From the NCBI RefSeq assembly GCF_002291445.1, contig NZ_CP014137.1, positions 1,860,001 through 1,924,000 of the forward strand: 64,000 nucleotides of DNA, read 5' to 3'. Positions 53,364 to 61,706 of this stretch are shown here, in pieces (position 1 is the first letter of the stretch; each line of letters opens with the position of its first letter). Source of the DNA: Brenneria goodwinii (GTDB taxonomy: Bacteria; Pseudomonadota; Gammaproteobacteria; Enterobacterales; Enterobacteriaceae). The notes under the pieces were generated by a model, which saw only the letters and a list, made by a program, of their open reading frames with translations, was not told the origin of the DNA and did no database searches. Made by a program: the position numbers and the translations under genes.

Positions 53364-53906
53364 TTACTGTTTCTTCTTAGGTGCGAGCACCATGATCATC
53401 TGGCGGCCTTCAATCTTCGATGGGAAGGATTCAACCACAGCCAGTTCACTCAGATCGTCACGAACGCGGTTAAGCATTTCGATACCAATCTGTTGGTGCG
53501 CCATTTCACGACCGCGAAAACGCAGTGTGATTTTGGCTTTATCGCCGTCTTCCAGAAAGCGAACCAGGTTGCGTAGTTTGACCTGATAGTCGCCATCATC
53601 GGTACCAGGCCGGAATTTGATTTCCTTAACCTGAATGACTTTTTGCTTCTTCTTTTGTTCCTTTGTGGCCTTACTCTTCTCATAGAGGAACTTGCCGTAA
53701 TCCATGATTCGGCAAACCGGCGGCTCGGCATTCGGACTGATTTCAACTAAATCAACACCTGCTTCCTCGGCTTTTTCTAATGCTTCATTCAGACTTACAA
53801 TGCCAAGTTGTTCGCCTTCGACGCCGGTCAGGCGTACCTCTTGTGCGCGAATTTCTCTGTTGATGCGATTAGGACGCGCCGGTTGAACTCGTTTTCCGCC
53901 TTTAAT
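53364..53906 (-). CDS. infC: Translation initiation factor IF-3
   Basis: 180 residues when started at the ATT codon at 53904-53906, giving KGGKRVQPARPNRINREIRA after the initiator, in line with E. coli IF3. An ATG search finds only a later start at 53705 (MDYGKFLYEKSK), which would drop the N-terminal domain. The AUU start is the basis of IF3 autoregulation: IF3 itself rejects non-canonical starts. The ribosome binding site GGAGGAATAAGG overlaps the thrS stop, 3 nt upstream. C-domain ends QMIMVLAPKKKQ. Confidence 0.96.
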   Translation of the reverse strand: MKGGKRVQPARPNRINREIRAQEVRLTGVEGEQLGIVSLNEALEKAEEAGVDLVEISPNAEPPVCRIMDYGKFLYEKSKATKEQKKKQKVIQVKEIKFRPGTDDGDYQVKLRNLVRFLEDGDKAKITLRFRGREMAHQQIGIEMLNRVRDDLSELAVVESFPSKIEGRQMIMVLAPKKKQ

Positions 53907-53909
53907 ACC

Positions 53910-55838
53910 TTATTCCTCCAATTGATGAAGACTACGGCTGCGAATCTCTTGCTGCAGCTTACTGATTACTTCACTAACGTCAACACTTCCCAAATCTTTG
54001 CCTCGGCGGGTACGGACAGCAACTTTTCCTGCCTCTACCTCTTTATCGCCGCAGACCAGCATATAGGGAACACGCCGTAAAGTGTGCTCGCGGATTTTAA
54101 AGCCTATCTTCTCATTTCTCAAGTCTGCTTTTACGCGAATACCTGCTTCTTGCAATTTTTTGGTCAATTCGCTGACATAATCAGACTGGCTATCGGTGAT
54201 ATTCATAATCACCGCCTGTACCGGCGCTAACCATGTTGGGAAGAAACCCGCGAATTCTTCGGTAAGAATACCGATGAAACGCTCCATTGATCCCAGGATA
54301 GCCCGGTGAATCATTACCGGCACCTGACGTTCGTTGTTTTCGCCTACGTAAGAGGCATTCAGGCGGCCGGGTAATGAAAAGTCGAGCTGCACCGTACCAC
54401 ACTGCCAGGCACGATCCAAACAATCATGTAGAGTAAATTCAATCTTAGGACCGTAAAACGCCCCTTCGCCCGGCTGATATTCAAATTGAATACCGTTTTC
54501 CGACAGCGCGGCGGCCAGGTCTTCCTCTGCACGATCCCAGATTTCATCGCTGCCGATGCGTTTTTCCGGACGAGTGGACAGTTTTACCGCGATTTTTTCA
54601 AAACCGAAGGTGCTGTACACATCATATACCATCTTGATACAGCTATTAACTTCATTGCGAATTTGCTCTTCGGTACAGAAAATATGCGCGTCGTCCTGGG
54701 TGAAGCCGCGCACGCGCATCAGCCCGTGCAGCGAACCTGAAGGCTCGTTACGATGGCAACTGCCGAACTCGGCCATCCGCAGCGGCAAATCGCGGTAGGA
54801 TTTCAAGCCCTGATTGAAAATCTGCACGTGGCCCGGACAGTTCATCGGCTTGATACAGTATTCACGGTTTTCAGACGAGGTGGTAAACATCGCGTCTTTG
54901 TAATTGTCCCAGTGCCCGGTTTTTTCCCACAGCACCCGATCCATCATAAATGGGCCTTTCACTTCCTGATACTGGTACTCTTTGAGCTTCATGCGCACGA
55001 ACGCTTCCAGCTCGCGGAAGATGATCCATCCGTCATTGTGCCAGAACACCATGCCCGGCGCTTCTTCCTGCATATGATAAAGATCGAGCTGCTTACCGAT
55101 TTTGCGATGATCGCGCTTCGCCGCTTCTTCAAGACGTTGCAGATAGGCATTGAGCTGTTTTTTATCCGCCCAGGCCGTTCCATAAATGCGCTGCAGCATT
55201 TTGTTTTTGCTATCGCCGCGCCAGTAAGCGCCCGACGTTTTCTGCAGCTTGAAGTGATGACAGAAACGCATATTCGGTACGTGCGGGCCGCGGCACATAT
55301 CGATGTATTCTTCGTGATGATACAAGCCGGGACGATCGTCATGACTGATGTTGTCGTCCAGAATGGCTATTTTATACGTCTCGCCGCGGGCGGCAAAAGT
55401 ATCACGCGCTTCCTGCCAGCTTACTTTTTTCTTAATGACGTCATAATCTTTGCTGGCTAGCTCATGCATACGCTTTTCAAGCAGATCGACATCTTCCTGG
55501 GTCAGGGTGCGGTCGAGGTCAACGTCATAATAAAAACCGTTGTCAATCACCGGGCCGATGGCCATTTTGGTATCAGGCCATAATTGCTTAATCGCATGCC
55601 CCAACAGGTGTGCGCAAGAGTGACGGATAATCTCCAGGCCGGCTTCATCTTTCGCGGTGATGATGGCTAATTGAGCATCGTTTTCAATCTTGTCGCAAGC
55701 ATCCACCAGTTCGCCGTTCACGCGTCCGGCAATACAGGCTTTTGCCAATCCGGGTCCGATATCGAGGGCTACATCAAGGGGGGAAACGGCGTGGTCGTAA
55801 TGACGCTGACTTCCATCAGGAAGGGTAATAACAGGCAT
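53910..55838 (-). CDS. thrS: Threonyl-tRNA synthetase
   Basis: 642 residues from ATG 55838, equal to E. coli. TGS domain at the N-terminus (MPVITLPDGSQRHYDHAVSP), editing domain with HSCAHLLGHAIKQLWP (HxxxH), catalytic core with zinc ligands in KPMNCPGHVQIFNQG, and C-terminal anticodon-binding domain. The frame extends to 55871 without homology. Heads the operon thrS-infC-rpmI-rplT. Confidence 0.98.
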   Translation of the reverse strand: MPVITLPDGSQRHYDHAVSPLDVALDIGPGLAKACIAGRVNGELVDACDKIENDAQLAIITAKDEAGLEIIRHSCAHLLGHAIKQLWPDTKMAIGPVIDNGFYYDVDLDRTLTQEDVDLLEKRMHELASKDYDVIKKKVSWQEARDTFAARGETYKIAILDDNISHDDRPGLYHHEEYIDMCRGPHVPNMRFCHHFKLQKTSGAYWRGDSKNKMLQRIYGTAWADKKQLNAYLQRLEEAAKRDHRKIGKQLDLYHMQEEAPGMVFWHNDGWIIFRELEAFVRMKLKEYQYQEVKGPFMMDRVLWEKTGHWDNYKDAMFTTSSENREYCIKPMNCPGHVQIFNQGLKSYRDLPLRMAEFGSCHRNEPSGSLHGLMRVRGFTQDDAHIFCTEEQIRNEVNSCIKMVYDVYSTFGFEKIAVKLSTRPEKRIGSDEIWDRAEEDLAAALSENGIQFEYQPGEGAFYGPKIEFTLHDCLDRAWQCGTVQLDFSLPGRLNASYVGENNERQVPVMIHRAILGSMERFIGILTEEFAGFFPTWLAPVQAVIMNITDSQSDYVSELTKKLQEAGIRVKADLRNEKIGFKIREHTLRRVPYMLVCGDKEVEAGKVAVRTRRGKDLGSVDVSEVISKLQQEIRSRSLHQLEE

Positions 55839-55885
55839 TATAATTCCCTTATTTGCAGTGGTGACCCACACGAAAGATCACATAC
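55839..55885 (-). promoter_or_regulatory. thrS autoregulatory mRNA operator
   Basis: The minus strand before the thrS ATG reads TTTCGTGTGGGTCACCACTG then CAAATAAGGG, nearly the same as the E. coli thrS leader. There ThrS binds tRNA-Thr-like structures, one with a CGU anticodon-like loop, and blocks the ribosome. The CGTG here fits that loop. The rest of 55886-56253 contains no gene I can support. Confidence 0.75.
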
Positions 55886-56253
55886 AAAATAACTTGTTCA
55901 TTTAAATTCAATATATTACCCATGCTATTCCTCTATACTCTGCGGAATATGTACACATGGCGGCGCATTGATTAACAATGACCCTGCGTGACACGGATAA
56001 CGTCCCGGTAATAATACACCGTATAATGCTGGCGTTAAAGCGAAGTAAAAAAGGTAATCAGCGCATGAAAGCCGTTGATTATCACGGAAACCGCGTGCGC
56101 GTAAGTCTTACCGTACAGAATTCCGATAGGGTTCCGCCATCACGTTTGAACCGCGCCCAATCAGGTTCCCGCATGTTTTGCTTCGGTTAATACCATTACG
56201 CAGCCCAGTACGGTGATGGCGCCGGAAGCGCAAGAGTCGTTCTATGGCTTGAT

Positions 56254-56676
56254 TTATTTTTCCTGCGCGCTTCTCATCGTTATCTGATCATAGACGGATG
56301 CATATCCCATCAAATCCTGTCTGGCGGCCAAAAATGATGGATTCCCCGCGTTGCGGAAAAAGGTGTAATCGCCCTGGGGATAGAAATCGCTTACGACGGT
56401 GTGTCTTATTCCACCGCTCTCATAGGTATAAATGTAGGTATAGCGGTCAATGCCTTTTTCCCAACCTCTGACTCTGACGTTGGTATCGCCGTACTTCTGT
56501 AAATAATGAATGGACTCGATTACCTGCTTGACGGTGAAGCCGCCGCCATCATCAATGCCGGATCTTAAGATAATCTTACTGTTCAGGACATTCTCTGGGG
56601 GCGTTTCATCCAGACATCCTGTCAGAAACAGTGGGACAAACAGCGTGGAAAACGCCAAGGCGAGTTTTTTATACAT
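56254..56676 (-). CDS. Uncharacterised lipoprotein
   Basis: 140 residues with a clear lipobox: ALAFSTLFVPLFLTGC at about residue 21. The mature part DETPPENVLNSKIILRSGID, then VKQVIESIHYLQKYGDTNVR and YESGGIRHTVVSDFYPQGDY, looks like a small globular beta-rich domain. No D at +2 next to the Cys is preceded by L (CLDE), so outer-membrane sorting is possible. I do not recognise a family. It sits alone between thrS and a predicted FMN-binding protein, on the strand opposite the latter. Confidence 0.75.
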   Translation of the reverse strand: MYKKLALAFSTLFVPLFLTGCLDETPPENVLNSKIILRSGIDDGGGFTVKQVIESIHYLQKYGDTNVRVRGWEKGIDRYTYIYTYESGGIRHTVVSDFYPQGDYTFFRNAGNPSFLAARQDLMGYASVYDQITMRSAQEK

Positions 56677-57024
56677 AATAAAGACCGAGGTTATTTGACC
56701 TTAACAGGTCTATCGGTCGTTTTACGCAGATCTTTAAAAACTCACCACGGCGAAACAGCCACGCCATGGAGTTCAAAAACAGTATTGAACCCAAGAGAGC
56801 CTGTGGCGGCGTGGAAAAGATCAACAAAGTGGATAGTGTGATTCACTCCACCTATTACCATGTAAAATATGTTTCAATAGCGAAAATCTGTTAAATAGCC
56901 CACTTTTTTTAAGCAAGTCCCGCGTTAATCTACGGACTGTTCCCTGCAAATCATTAGTCCGTTAACATTATTTTATCCATAGCTACCGCTATCGTTTCCA
57001 GTTATCCTTTTAAGGAAATAATAT
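56677..57024. other. Intergenic region upstream of the FMN-binding protein
   Basis: 348 nt without a gene. CCACGCC (56759-56765) pairs with GGCGTGG around a 45-nt interval, and GTGGATAGTG...CACTCCAC forms another imperfect hairpin near 56827-56850. These could be terminator or small-RNA structures, but no promoter or T-run makes a case. The right end holds the promoter of the next gene. Confidence 0.35.
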
Positions 57025-57459
57025 ATGAAGATCAGGTTGTTATCTGTCATTCTGACGGGATTTTTCGCTGTTACCGTTTTTGCTGCAGGCAGTGTGATTA
57101 AAGATGGCACTTATAAAGCAGAAGCCGCCAATTTTGATGATCATGGATGGAAACCATTTCTGGAACTGACTTACAAAGATGGGAAAATTTCGGCGGTAAA
57201 ATTTGACTATACCAGCGAGAAAGATGGTCACCTGAAAACATCAGACCAGGCGTACGGCAAAACAATGGCTGCAGCGACTGGCACTTCACCAGCCATTTAT
57301 ACGGTAAAACTGCCGCAGAGCCTGATAGAAAAACAGGATATCGCGAACATTGACGGCGTAACCGGCGCCACACACTCAACGGAAGATTTCAAAATACTTG
57401 CCAGTGCGGCAATAGAAAACGCGAAAGCAGGTAATCTAGAAACAACAAAAGTAGAGTAA
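57025..57459 (+). CDS. Periplasmic FMN-binding-domain protein with flavinylation motif
   Basis: 144 residues. Signal peptide ILTGFFAVTVFAAG, then a single FMN_bind domain: SVIKDGTYKAEAANFDDHGW, FLELTYKDGKISAVKFDYTS, and at residues 110-116 DGVTGAT, the Dxx(S/T)GAT site at which ApbE-type transferases attach FMN to the final Thr. It has no lipobox, so it is likely soluble in the periplasm. Such proteins shuttle electrons in extracytosolic redox chains. No apbE or rnf gene is in the window. AAGGAAAT precedes the ATG. Confidence 0.85.
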   Translation: MKIRLLSVILTGFFAVTVFAAGSVIKDGTYKAEAANFDDHGWKPFLELTYKDGKISAVKFDYTSEKDGHLKTSDQAYGKTMAAATGTSPAIYTVKLPQSLIEKQDIANIDGVTGATHSTEDFKILASAAIENAKAGNLETTKVE

Positions 57460-57479
57460 GTTTCCGTGTGAATCGTTAA

Positions 57480-57523
57480 CGTGCAACTATCCCGTAAGGC
57501 GCTGAAATACGGGATGTTGCACT
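57480..57523 (+). terminator. long hairpin after the FMN-binding gene
   Basis: GTGCAAC/GTTGCAC and ATCCCGTA/TACGGGAT pair in one long stem with a single bulge and a loop of about 11 nt. No T-run follows. Confidence 0.5.
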
Positions 57524-57530
57524 GATATCA

Positions 57531-57797
57531 TTACCGCTCTGGGATGATGTCCCTAAACTCAAGAGCGACGTCATCTTGCCCCTGCGAATTATCAGCACTC
57601 TCAACGTTCTGTTTTGGCGCCACTTGTTTCAACAGTTCCAACTGTTGCTTCTGCTGCTCGACGATCTGCCGCAACAGTTTGATTTGCTCGTTTGCTCTGA
57701 CGCTTGCTCGGTTGAGAAAAAACCAGACCAGTAATATCAGCAGCGCAACGACTATGGCAAAAAGCATTTCTAATGTGTTCACACCAATTCCGCTCAT
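57531..57797 (-). CDS. yebO: YebO-family membrane protein
   Basis: About 88 residues from the ATG at 57797; an upstream GTG at 57818 is an alternative. One helix, LEMLFAIVVALLILLVWFF, followed by the family motif NRASVRANEQIKLLRQIVEQ QKQQLELLKQ coiled coil and an acidic tail. E. coli YebO shares WFFxNRASxRxNEQIxLL. E. coli yebO lies between yobF and kdgR; here it is next to kdgR only. Function unknown. Confidence 0.85.
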   Translation of the reverse strand: MSGIGVNTLEMLFAIVVALLILLVWFFLNRASVRANEQIKLLRQIVEQQKQQLELLKQVAPKQNVESADNSQGQDDVALEFRDIIPER

Positions 57798-57862
57798 AAC
57801 AATCAGCCAGACAACCACTCACGATGATCCATCTTAACACCAAGCCCGGGGTAAGTACGGCA

Positions 57863-57891
57863 TAAAAAAACCTGTCGCCAGGACAGGTTTA
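57863..57891 (-). terminator. intrinsic terminator of kdgR
   Basis: AAACCTGTC/GACAGGTTT with 5-nt loop; on the minus strand the stem ends in seven T. 18 nt after the kdgR stop. Confidence 0.9.
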
Positions 57892-57908
57892 TAAAGAATA
57901 TTCTTAAT

Positions 57909-58700
57909 TTAGAATGGGTAGTCGTGGTAACCCATTTGTTCAGAGATGTTTCTGGCCGCAGTATGTAGCATCTCAACGTATCCGAGTTTGTTTTCTTCAG
58001 AAAAACGAATGGTTGGAAATGAAATACTCAGGCCGGCGATAACCACGCCGAAACGATCGAAAACAGGCACCGCGATGCAACGCAGCCCCTCTTCCTGTTC
58101 TTCATTATCCTCGCCGTAGCCTTGCTCGCGGACCACATCCAACTGCGTCAGCAGTTCTTCACGCGAAACCAGGGTATGCGGCGTGCTACGGGTAAACTCA
58201 ACGTCGGCGAGGATTTCGTTCGCTTCATCCTTATCGCGCCAGGCCAACAAGACCTTGCCAATGGCGGTACTGTATAACGGATTGCGGCGGCCGATACGGG
58301 AGTACATCCGCAGGTTATACATTGAATCGATTTTATGGATATAGACAATGCTGTCTTCATCCAGCGCGCCAAGGTGAATGGTTTCCCGCGTGAGTGCCGA
58401 GAGTTCCCGCATTTGTATATCGGCGCTACGGATTAAATCGACGTTCTGCAATGCTTTCGCGCCGAGTTCAAACAGTTTCAGCGTCAGCGAATATTTCTCT
58501 GATTCACCTTCCTGCGCCACATAACCCAACGATTTCATCGTCTGCAAGAATCGGTACACTGTACTTTTAGACATCATCACACGCTGAGAGAGCTCGGTAA
58601 TACCGATTTCACGCTCTTCACCCAATGCCTGCAAAATACCAAAAACTTTTAGAACAGATGACACGGAATCGGGCTGTTTATCTAAATCTGCAATAGCCAT
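57909..58700 (-). CDS. kdgR: KdgR, IclR-family repressor of pectinolysis
   Basis: 263 residues. N-terminal winged helix-turn-helix at about 15-75 (VLKVFGILQALGEEREIGIT, ELSQRVMMSKSTVYRFLQTM), C-terminal IclR effector domain (GRRNPLYSTAIGKVLLAWRD, RCIAVPVFDRFGVVIAGLSI). In Dickeya KdgR represses pel, ogl, kdu, kdg, tog and out genes and is released by 2-keto-3-deoxygluconate. Four KdgR-like boxes in this window fit its regulon. Lies between yebO and ogl. Confidence 0.97.
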   Translation of the reverse strand: MAIADLDKQPDSVSSVLKVFGILQALGEEREIGITELSQRVMMSKSTVYRFLQTMKSLGYVAQEGESEKYSLTLKLFELGAKALQNVDLIRSADIQMRELSALTRETIHLGALDEDSIVYIHKIDSMYNLRMYSRIGRRNPLYSTAIGKVLLAWRDKDEANEILADVEFTRSTPHTLVSREELLTQLDVVREQGYGEDNEEQEEGLRCIAVPVFDRFGVVIAGLSISFPTIRFSEENKLGYVEMLHTAARNISEQMGYHDYPF

Positions 58701-58871
58701 TTTTGTAGTTACCCTATTTGATTTTTCTTGTTTTAAAAAAAATAGAACAATGGTTTTAGTATAAAGGGAACACTTTGATTATGGCAATGGAGCAACGACG
58801 ATAATCAAGTAACTTTAATAAATATATTTGGGCCTAAAAGTTTTACTCATCATACTGTGCGTAAAATTACA

Positions 58872-58910
58872 GCACTAAACCGCGATATAAACGACAGCGC
58901 GGTTTAGTGC
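58872..58910 (-). terminator. terminator of ogl
   Basis: A 13-bp stem GCACTAAACCGCG/CGCGGTTTAGTGC, then TGTAATTTTAC on the minus strand, 34 nt after the ogl stop. Confidence 0.8.
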
Positions 58911-58943
58911 TTAGTGCGGCGGCAGCGAGCTATGCCATATCAG

Positions 58944-60110
58944 TTAACGCCAGACGGCATCTGGAACCCGGGCCAGATATAGCGCGGGTTTTCCGTCGAC
59001 GTCGGAGGTAAATAGAATCTGTTTATTATCCGGCGTAAAAGAAGGATGTGGATGTGTCACCTGCCGATCGCCGTCCAACACCGCCCATGAAGTGTTGTGC
59101 TGAGCGACACGGTGCTGTCTGCCGGTTTGCATATTAAAAACGTAGAGGAAGGGATCGTTCTCAATTTTATAACCGCCATCATCCTGCACATCGACCGGCG
59201 CATCAGAGCCATCGCCCACCAGCAATGTGCCGTCAAAATTACTCATCAGGTGGGAGCAGGCAGGCATAGCGGTTAATTGGCGGTCTTCCAACGTGACGGG
59301 ATCGATACTGCAAATATAACGATGGGGATTGCCCTTATGGTAAGACACATAGATCATCGCCGAGCCATCCGGCACCCAGAATTCATGAGTGCAACTCTCG
59401 CCCTGCGCATGTTCTTTTACCTTGCGCATGTTGCTGCCGTCTTCATTAATGAACCACATCCGGGCGTCAACCAGATCGTGCGGGCCTTCATGACAAAACG
59501 CGACGGTATTATCATCGCCAGGACGATAAATCGGGTGTCCCAACCACTGATTTTCCTGCAGAATGGTTTGCGCCTCACCGGTTGCCAGGTCAACGTGAAT
59601 CAGGCGGCAACAAGGGTTAGTGAAGTAAAATTCCTGAAATTTTTTCCAATCGGTTAATGGTTGCCAATCTTCCTTTTTAATTTCAATACCGACTATTTTT
59701 GTGCAGTCGGAATTCGCAACCCAGGTACCATAACCCACCCAATCATCAGGAACCTGATAAATTATTTTCTCTTCCAGGGTGATTAGATCGACACGCATCA
59801 GATTACGGACATTTTTCACGTAATATAACGCCTCGTCGTTGGGAGACAGAAAACCGCCAAAGGTATTATCGCCCTCTCCTTCGGTTAACTGGGTAGCTTC
59901 CTGGGTTTTCAGGTCCAGCAGGTAGTAGTTCCAGGGGCCATCAAACGCGCCGCCGAACAACAGCTTACTGCCATCATTGGTAAAACATTTCTGATAAAAG
60001 TAATTGCGGTGGCAAATTACATCGGGCGGAGTTAAACGCACCACTTCGGCGCCGGTCGCCGAGTCCTGATAGGTATGAAACGTTAGTGGGATCTTATTGC
60101 CTTTGGCCAT
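58944..60110 (-). CDS. ogl: Ogl, oligogalacturonate lyase (PL22)
   Basis: 388 residues from ATG 60110, the Dickeya length; AAGGAT precedes it. A seven-bladed beta-propeller lyase without signal peptide, so cytoplasmic. It splits unsaturated and saturated digalacturonate to monomers. Catalytic and Mn-binding residues known from Yersinia Ogl have exact counterparts at the same numbers: His242 (SCTHEF), His287 (CSHLMSN), Gln350, His353 and His355 (RQVTHPHPSF). It is KdgR-controlled through the box upstream. Upstream of kdgR on the same strand, but separated by a terminator. Confidence 0.97.
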   Translation of the reverse strand: MAKGNKIPLTFHTYQDSATGAEVVRLTPPDVICHRNYFYQKCFTNDGSKLLFGGAFDGPWNYYLLDLKTQEATQLTEGEGDNTFGGFLSPNDEALYYVKNVRNLMRVDLITLEEKIIYQVPDDWVGYGTWVANSDCTKIVGIEIKKEDWQPLTDWKKFQEFYFTNPCCRLIHVDLATGEAQTILQENQWLGHPIYRPGDDNTVAFCHEGPHDLVDARMWFINEDGSNMRKVKEHAQGESCTHEFWVPDGSAMIYVSYHKGNPHRYICSIDPVTLEDRQLTAMPACSHLMSNFDGTLLVGDGSDAPVDVQDDGGYKIENDPFLYVFNMQTGRQHRVAQHNTSWAVLDGDRQVTHPHPSFTPDNKQILFTSDVDGKPALYLARVPDAVWR

Positions 60111-60258
60111 CCGTAAATCCTTAGAGCTCATTATTAATAAGTCTGACGCCGCACGAGCATCCAGTGAGGTGTCGAACTGCGGTTTTTATCAGTCATTTCG
60201 TCTATTGCGACAAGCGAGCGCCTTCTGAAACGGTGTGCGCCCGGTTTAAATTGTTATT

Positions 60259-60280
60259 ATAGAAACAACGTTTCATTTTT
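60259..60280 (-). promoter_or_regulatory. KdgR box upstream of ogl
   Basis: The minus strand reads AAAAATGAAACGTTGTTTCT, an excellent KdgR operator with both GAAAC/GTTTC halves. It lies about 150 nt before the ogl ATG. A TGTGA half-site for CRP lies close by at about 60299, with a poor partner. The rest of 60111-60405 holds no gene. Confidence 0.85.
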
Positions 60281-60405
60281 CCGTGATCGTGATTTTATTT
60301 TGTGAAACATTCTGCCTGTTTTCATCAACGGTTTAAGATTCAATGACATTATTCAGGCGGGATAAGAGAAGGCGGCAGTATTGATGAGGAAGATCCAAAA
60401 ACAAC

Positions 60406-60425
60406 AAAGGCCCGCGAGGGCCTTT
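60406..60425 (-). terminator. intrinsic terminator of htpX
   Basis: AAAGGCCC-GCGA-GGGCCTTT; the minus strand continues TGTTGTTTTTGG. 20 nt after the htpX stop. Confidence 0.85.
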
Positions 60426-60445
60426 GGGAGAAACGATAAACGCGG

Positions 60446-61327
60446 TTATTTCAGGTAAGCGCCGGAACGCAATGCTTCAATTCGTTTGTCCAGCGGAGGA
60501 TGCGACATAAACAGTTCGCTGAACGCCTTGGATTTACCGTTGATACAGAAAGCCAAAATACTGCCTTCTTCCTGTGGTTCATAGCTGGTTTTCAAGCGTT
60601 GCAAGGCCGCAATCATCTTCTCACGCCCGACCAGCTTCGCCGAACCGGCATCCGCATGAAACTCACGATAGCGGGAGAACCACATGGTAATGATGCTGGC
60701 AAGAATACCAAACACCAGTTCCAGCACCATGGCAACGGCAAAATAGATCATCGGATTACCGTTGCTGCTCTCGCCGTCGCTCCGGTTGCCGGACAGGAAA
60801 CCAGAAGCTACCTGAGCGATAATACGGGAAACGAAGATAACAAAGGTGTTCACGACGCCCTGAATCAACGTCATGGTAACCATATCGCCGTTAGCCACGT
60901 GGCTGATTTCATGAGCGATAACCGCTTCTGCTTCATCACGATTCATGTTTTGCAGCAAACCGGTACTCACCGCAACCAACGACGCATCACGCCGCGCACC
61001 GGTCGCAAATGCGTTGATGTCAGGCGCATGATAAATCGCCACCTGAGGCATGACGATACCAACCTGCTGAGACTGCGAACGGACGGTTTCCAGCAACCAG
61101 CGCTCCGTTTCGTTCCGTGGTTGCTCAATCACTTCACCACCAACAGATCGTAATGCCATCCATTTAGACATCAGCAGTGAAACAAATGCACCGCCAAAGC
61201 CAAACAGCCCAGCCATTACCATTAAACCCTGGGCGCTGCTGGATTGGATTCCCGTCAGGCTAAGGATCAGCCCGAAAACCAACATCACCGCCAGGTTGGT
61301 GATCAGGAAAAGCGCAATACGCATCAT
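60446..61327 (-). CDS. htpX: HtpX, membrane zinc metalloprotease
   Basis: 293 residues as in E. coli. Two N-terminal helices, the zinc motif AEAVIAHEISHVANGDM near 135-150, the third ligand Glu in FSRYREFHADAGSAKLVG, and two further helices between. Degrades damaged inner-membrane proteins with FtsH; controlled by Cpx in E. coli. Upstream of ogl with a spacer of 334 nt. Confidence 0.97.
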   Translation of the reverse strand: MMRIALFLITNLAVMLVFGLILSLTGIQSSSAQGLMVMAGLFGFGGAFVSLLMSKWMALRSVGGEVIEQPRNETERWLLETVRSQSQQVGIVMPQVAIYHAPDINAFATGARRDASLVAVSTGLLQNMNRDEAEAVIAHEISHVANGDMVTMTLIQGVVNTFVIFVSRIIAQVASGFLSGNRSDGESSNGNPMIYFAVAMVLELVFGILASIITMWFSRYREFHADAGSAKLVGREKMIAALQRLKTSYEPQEEGSILAFCINGKSKAFSELFMSHPPLDKRIEALRSGAYLK

Positions 61328-61706
61328 AGAAGTTTGATTTCCTCTCGCAGAAAAATAAAAGTTTGTGACATCTACATCGTATGGGCTGCGCTGACTTTTT
61401 CAAGCATTCTTAACTTTTCAGTTACTAAATCAACATAACTTTACATTTTGTAAGGGGAAATGCTTATTAGAGAGGGAGTTGTCTACAGCACTTTATAACA
61501 AATACATTACAGTTATAGAGAAAAAACGGGAACAGCCAGGCTGCCGGATCCTATCTAACCTGGCGTCAGGCTACTTTCATCAATCAGCTTTGCTGCTGGC
61601 GCCATTGTTGCATTCATTGATGAAATATGTTGCGGTTTTATCCGATCTAATTCCACTTTTGCTTCTTTCACGAATTGCAGCGGTATTGAGGTTAAACAGC
61701 GCATGA
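61328..61706. other. Intergenic region between htpX and the GGDEF-EAL gene
   Basis: 379 nt. A plus-strand open frame at 61479-61706 (75 residues) has no family resemblance and no ribosome binding site, so I see nothing but the htpX promoter and the 3' flank of the neighbour. Confidence 0.4.

Noticed and set aside
53364..53705. A 113-residue ATG-started IF3
   Set aside because: This is the C-terminal part of infC; the full protein starts at ATT 53906.
55978..56190. Plus-strand frame with MKAVDYHGNRVRV, like the start of a zinc alcohol dehydrogenase
   Set aside because: Only about ten residues look similar, nothing further matches in any frame, and the area is the thrS upstream region. Treated as chance.
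61479..61706. 75-codon plus-strand frame between htpX and the GGDEF-EAL gene
   Set aside because: No ribosome binding site, odd composition and no family resemblance.
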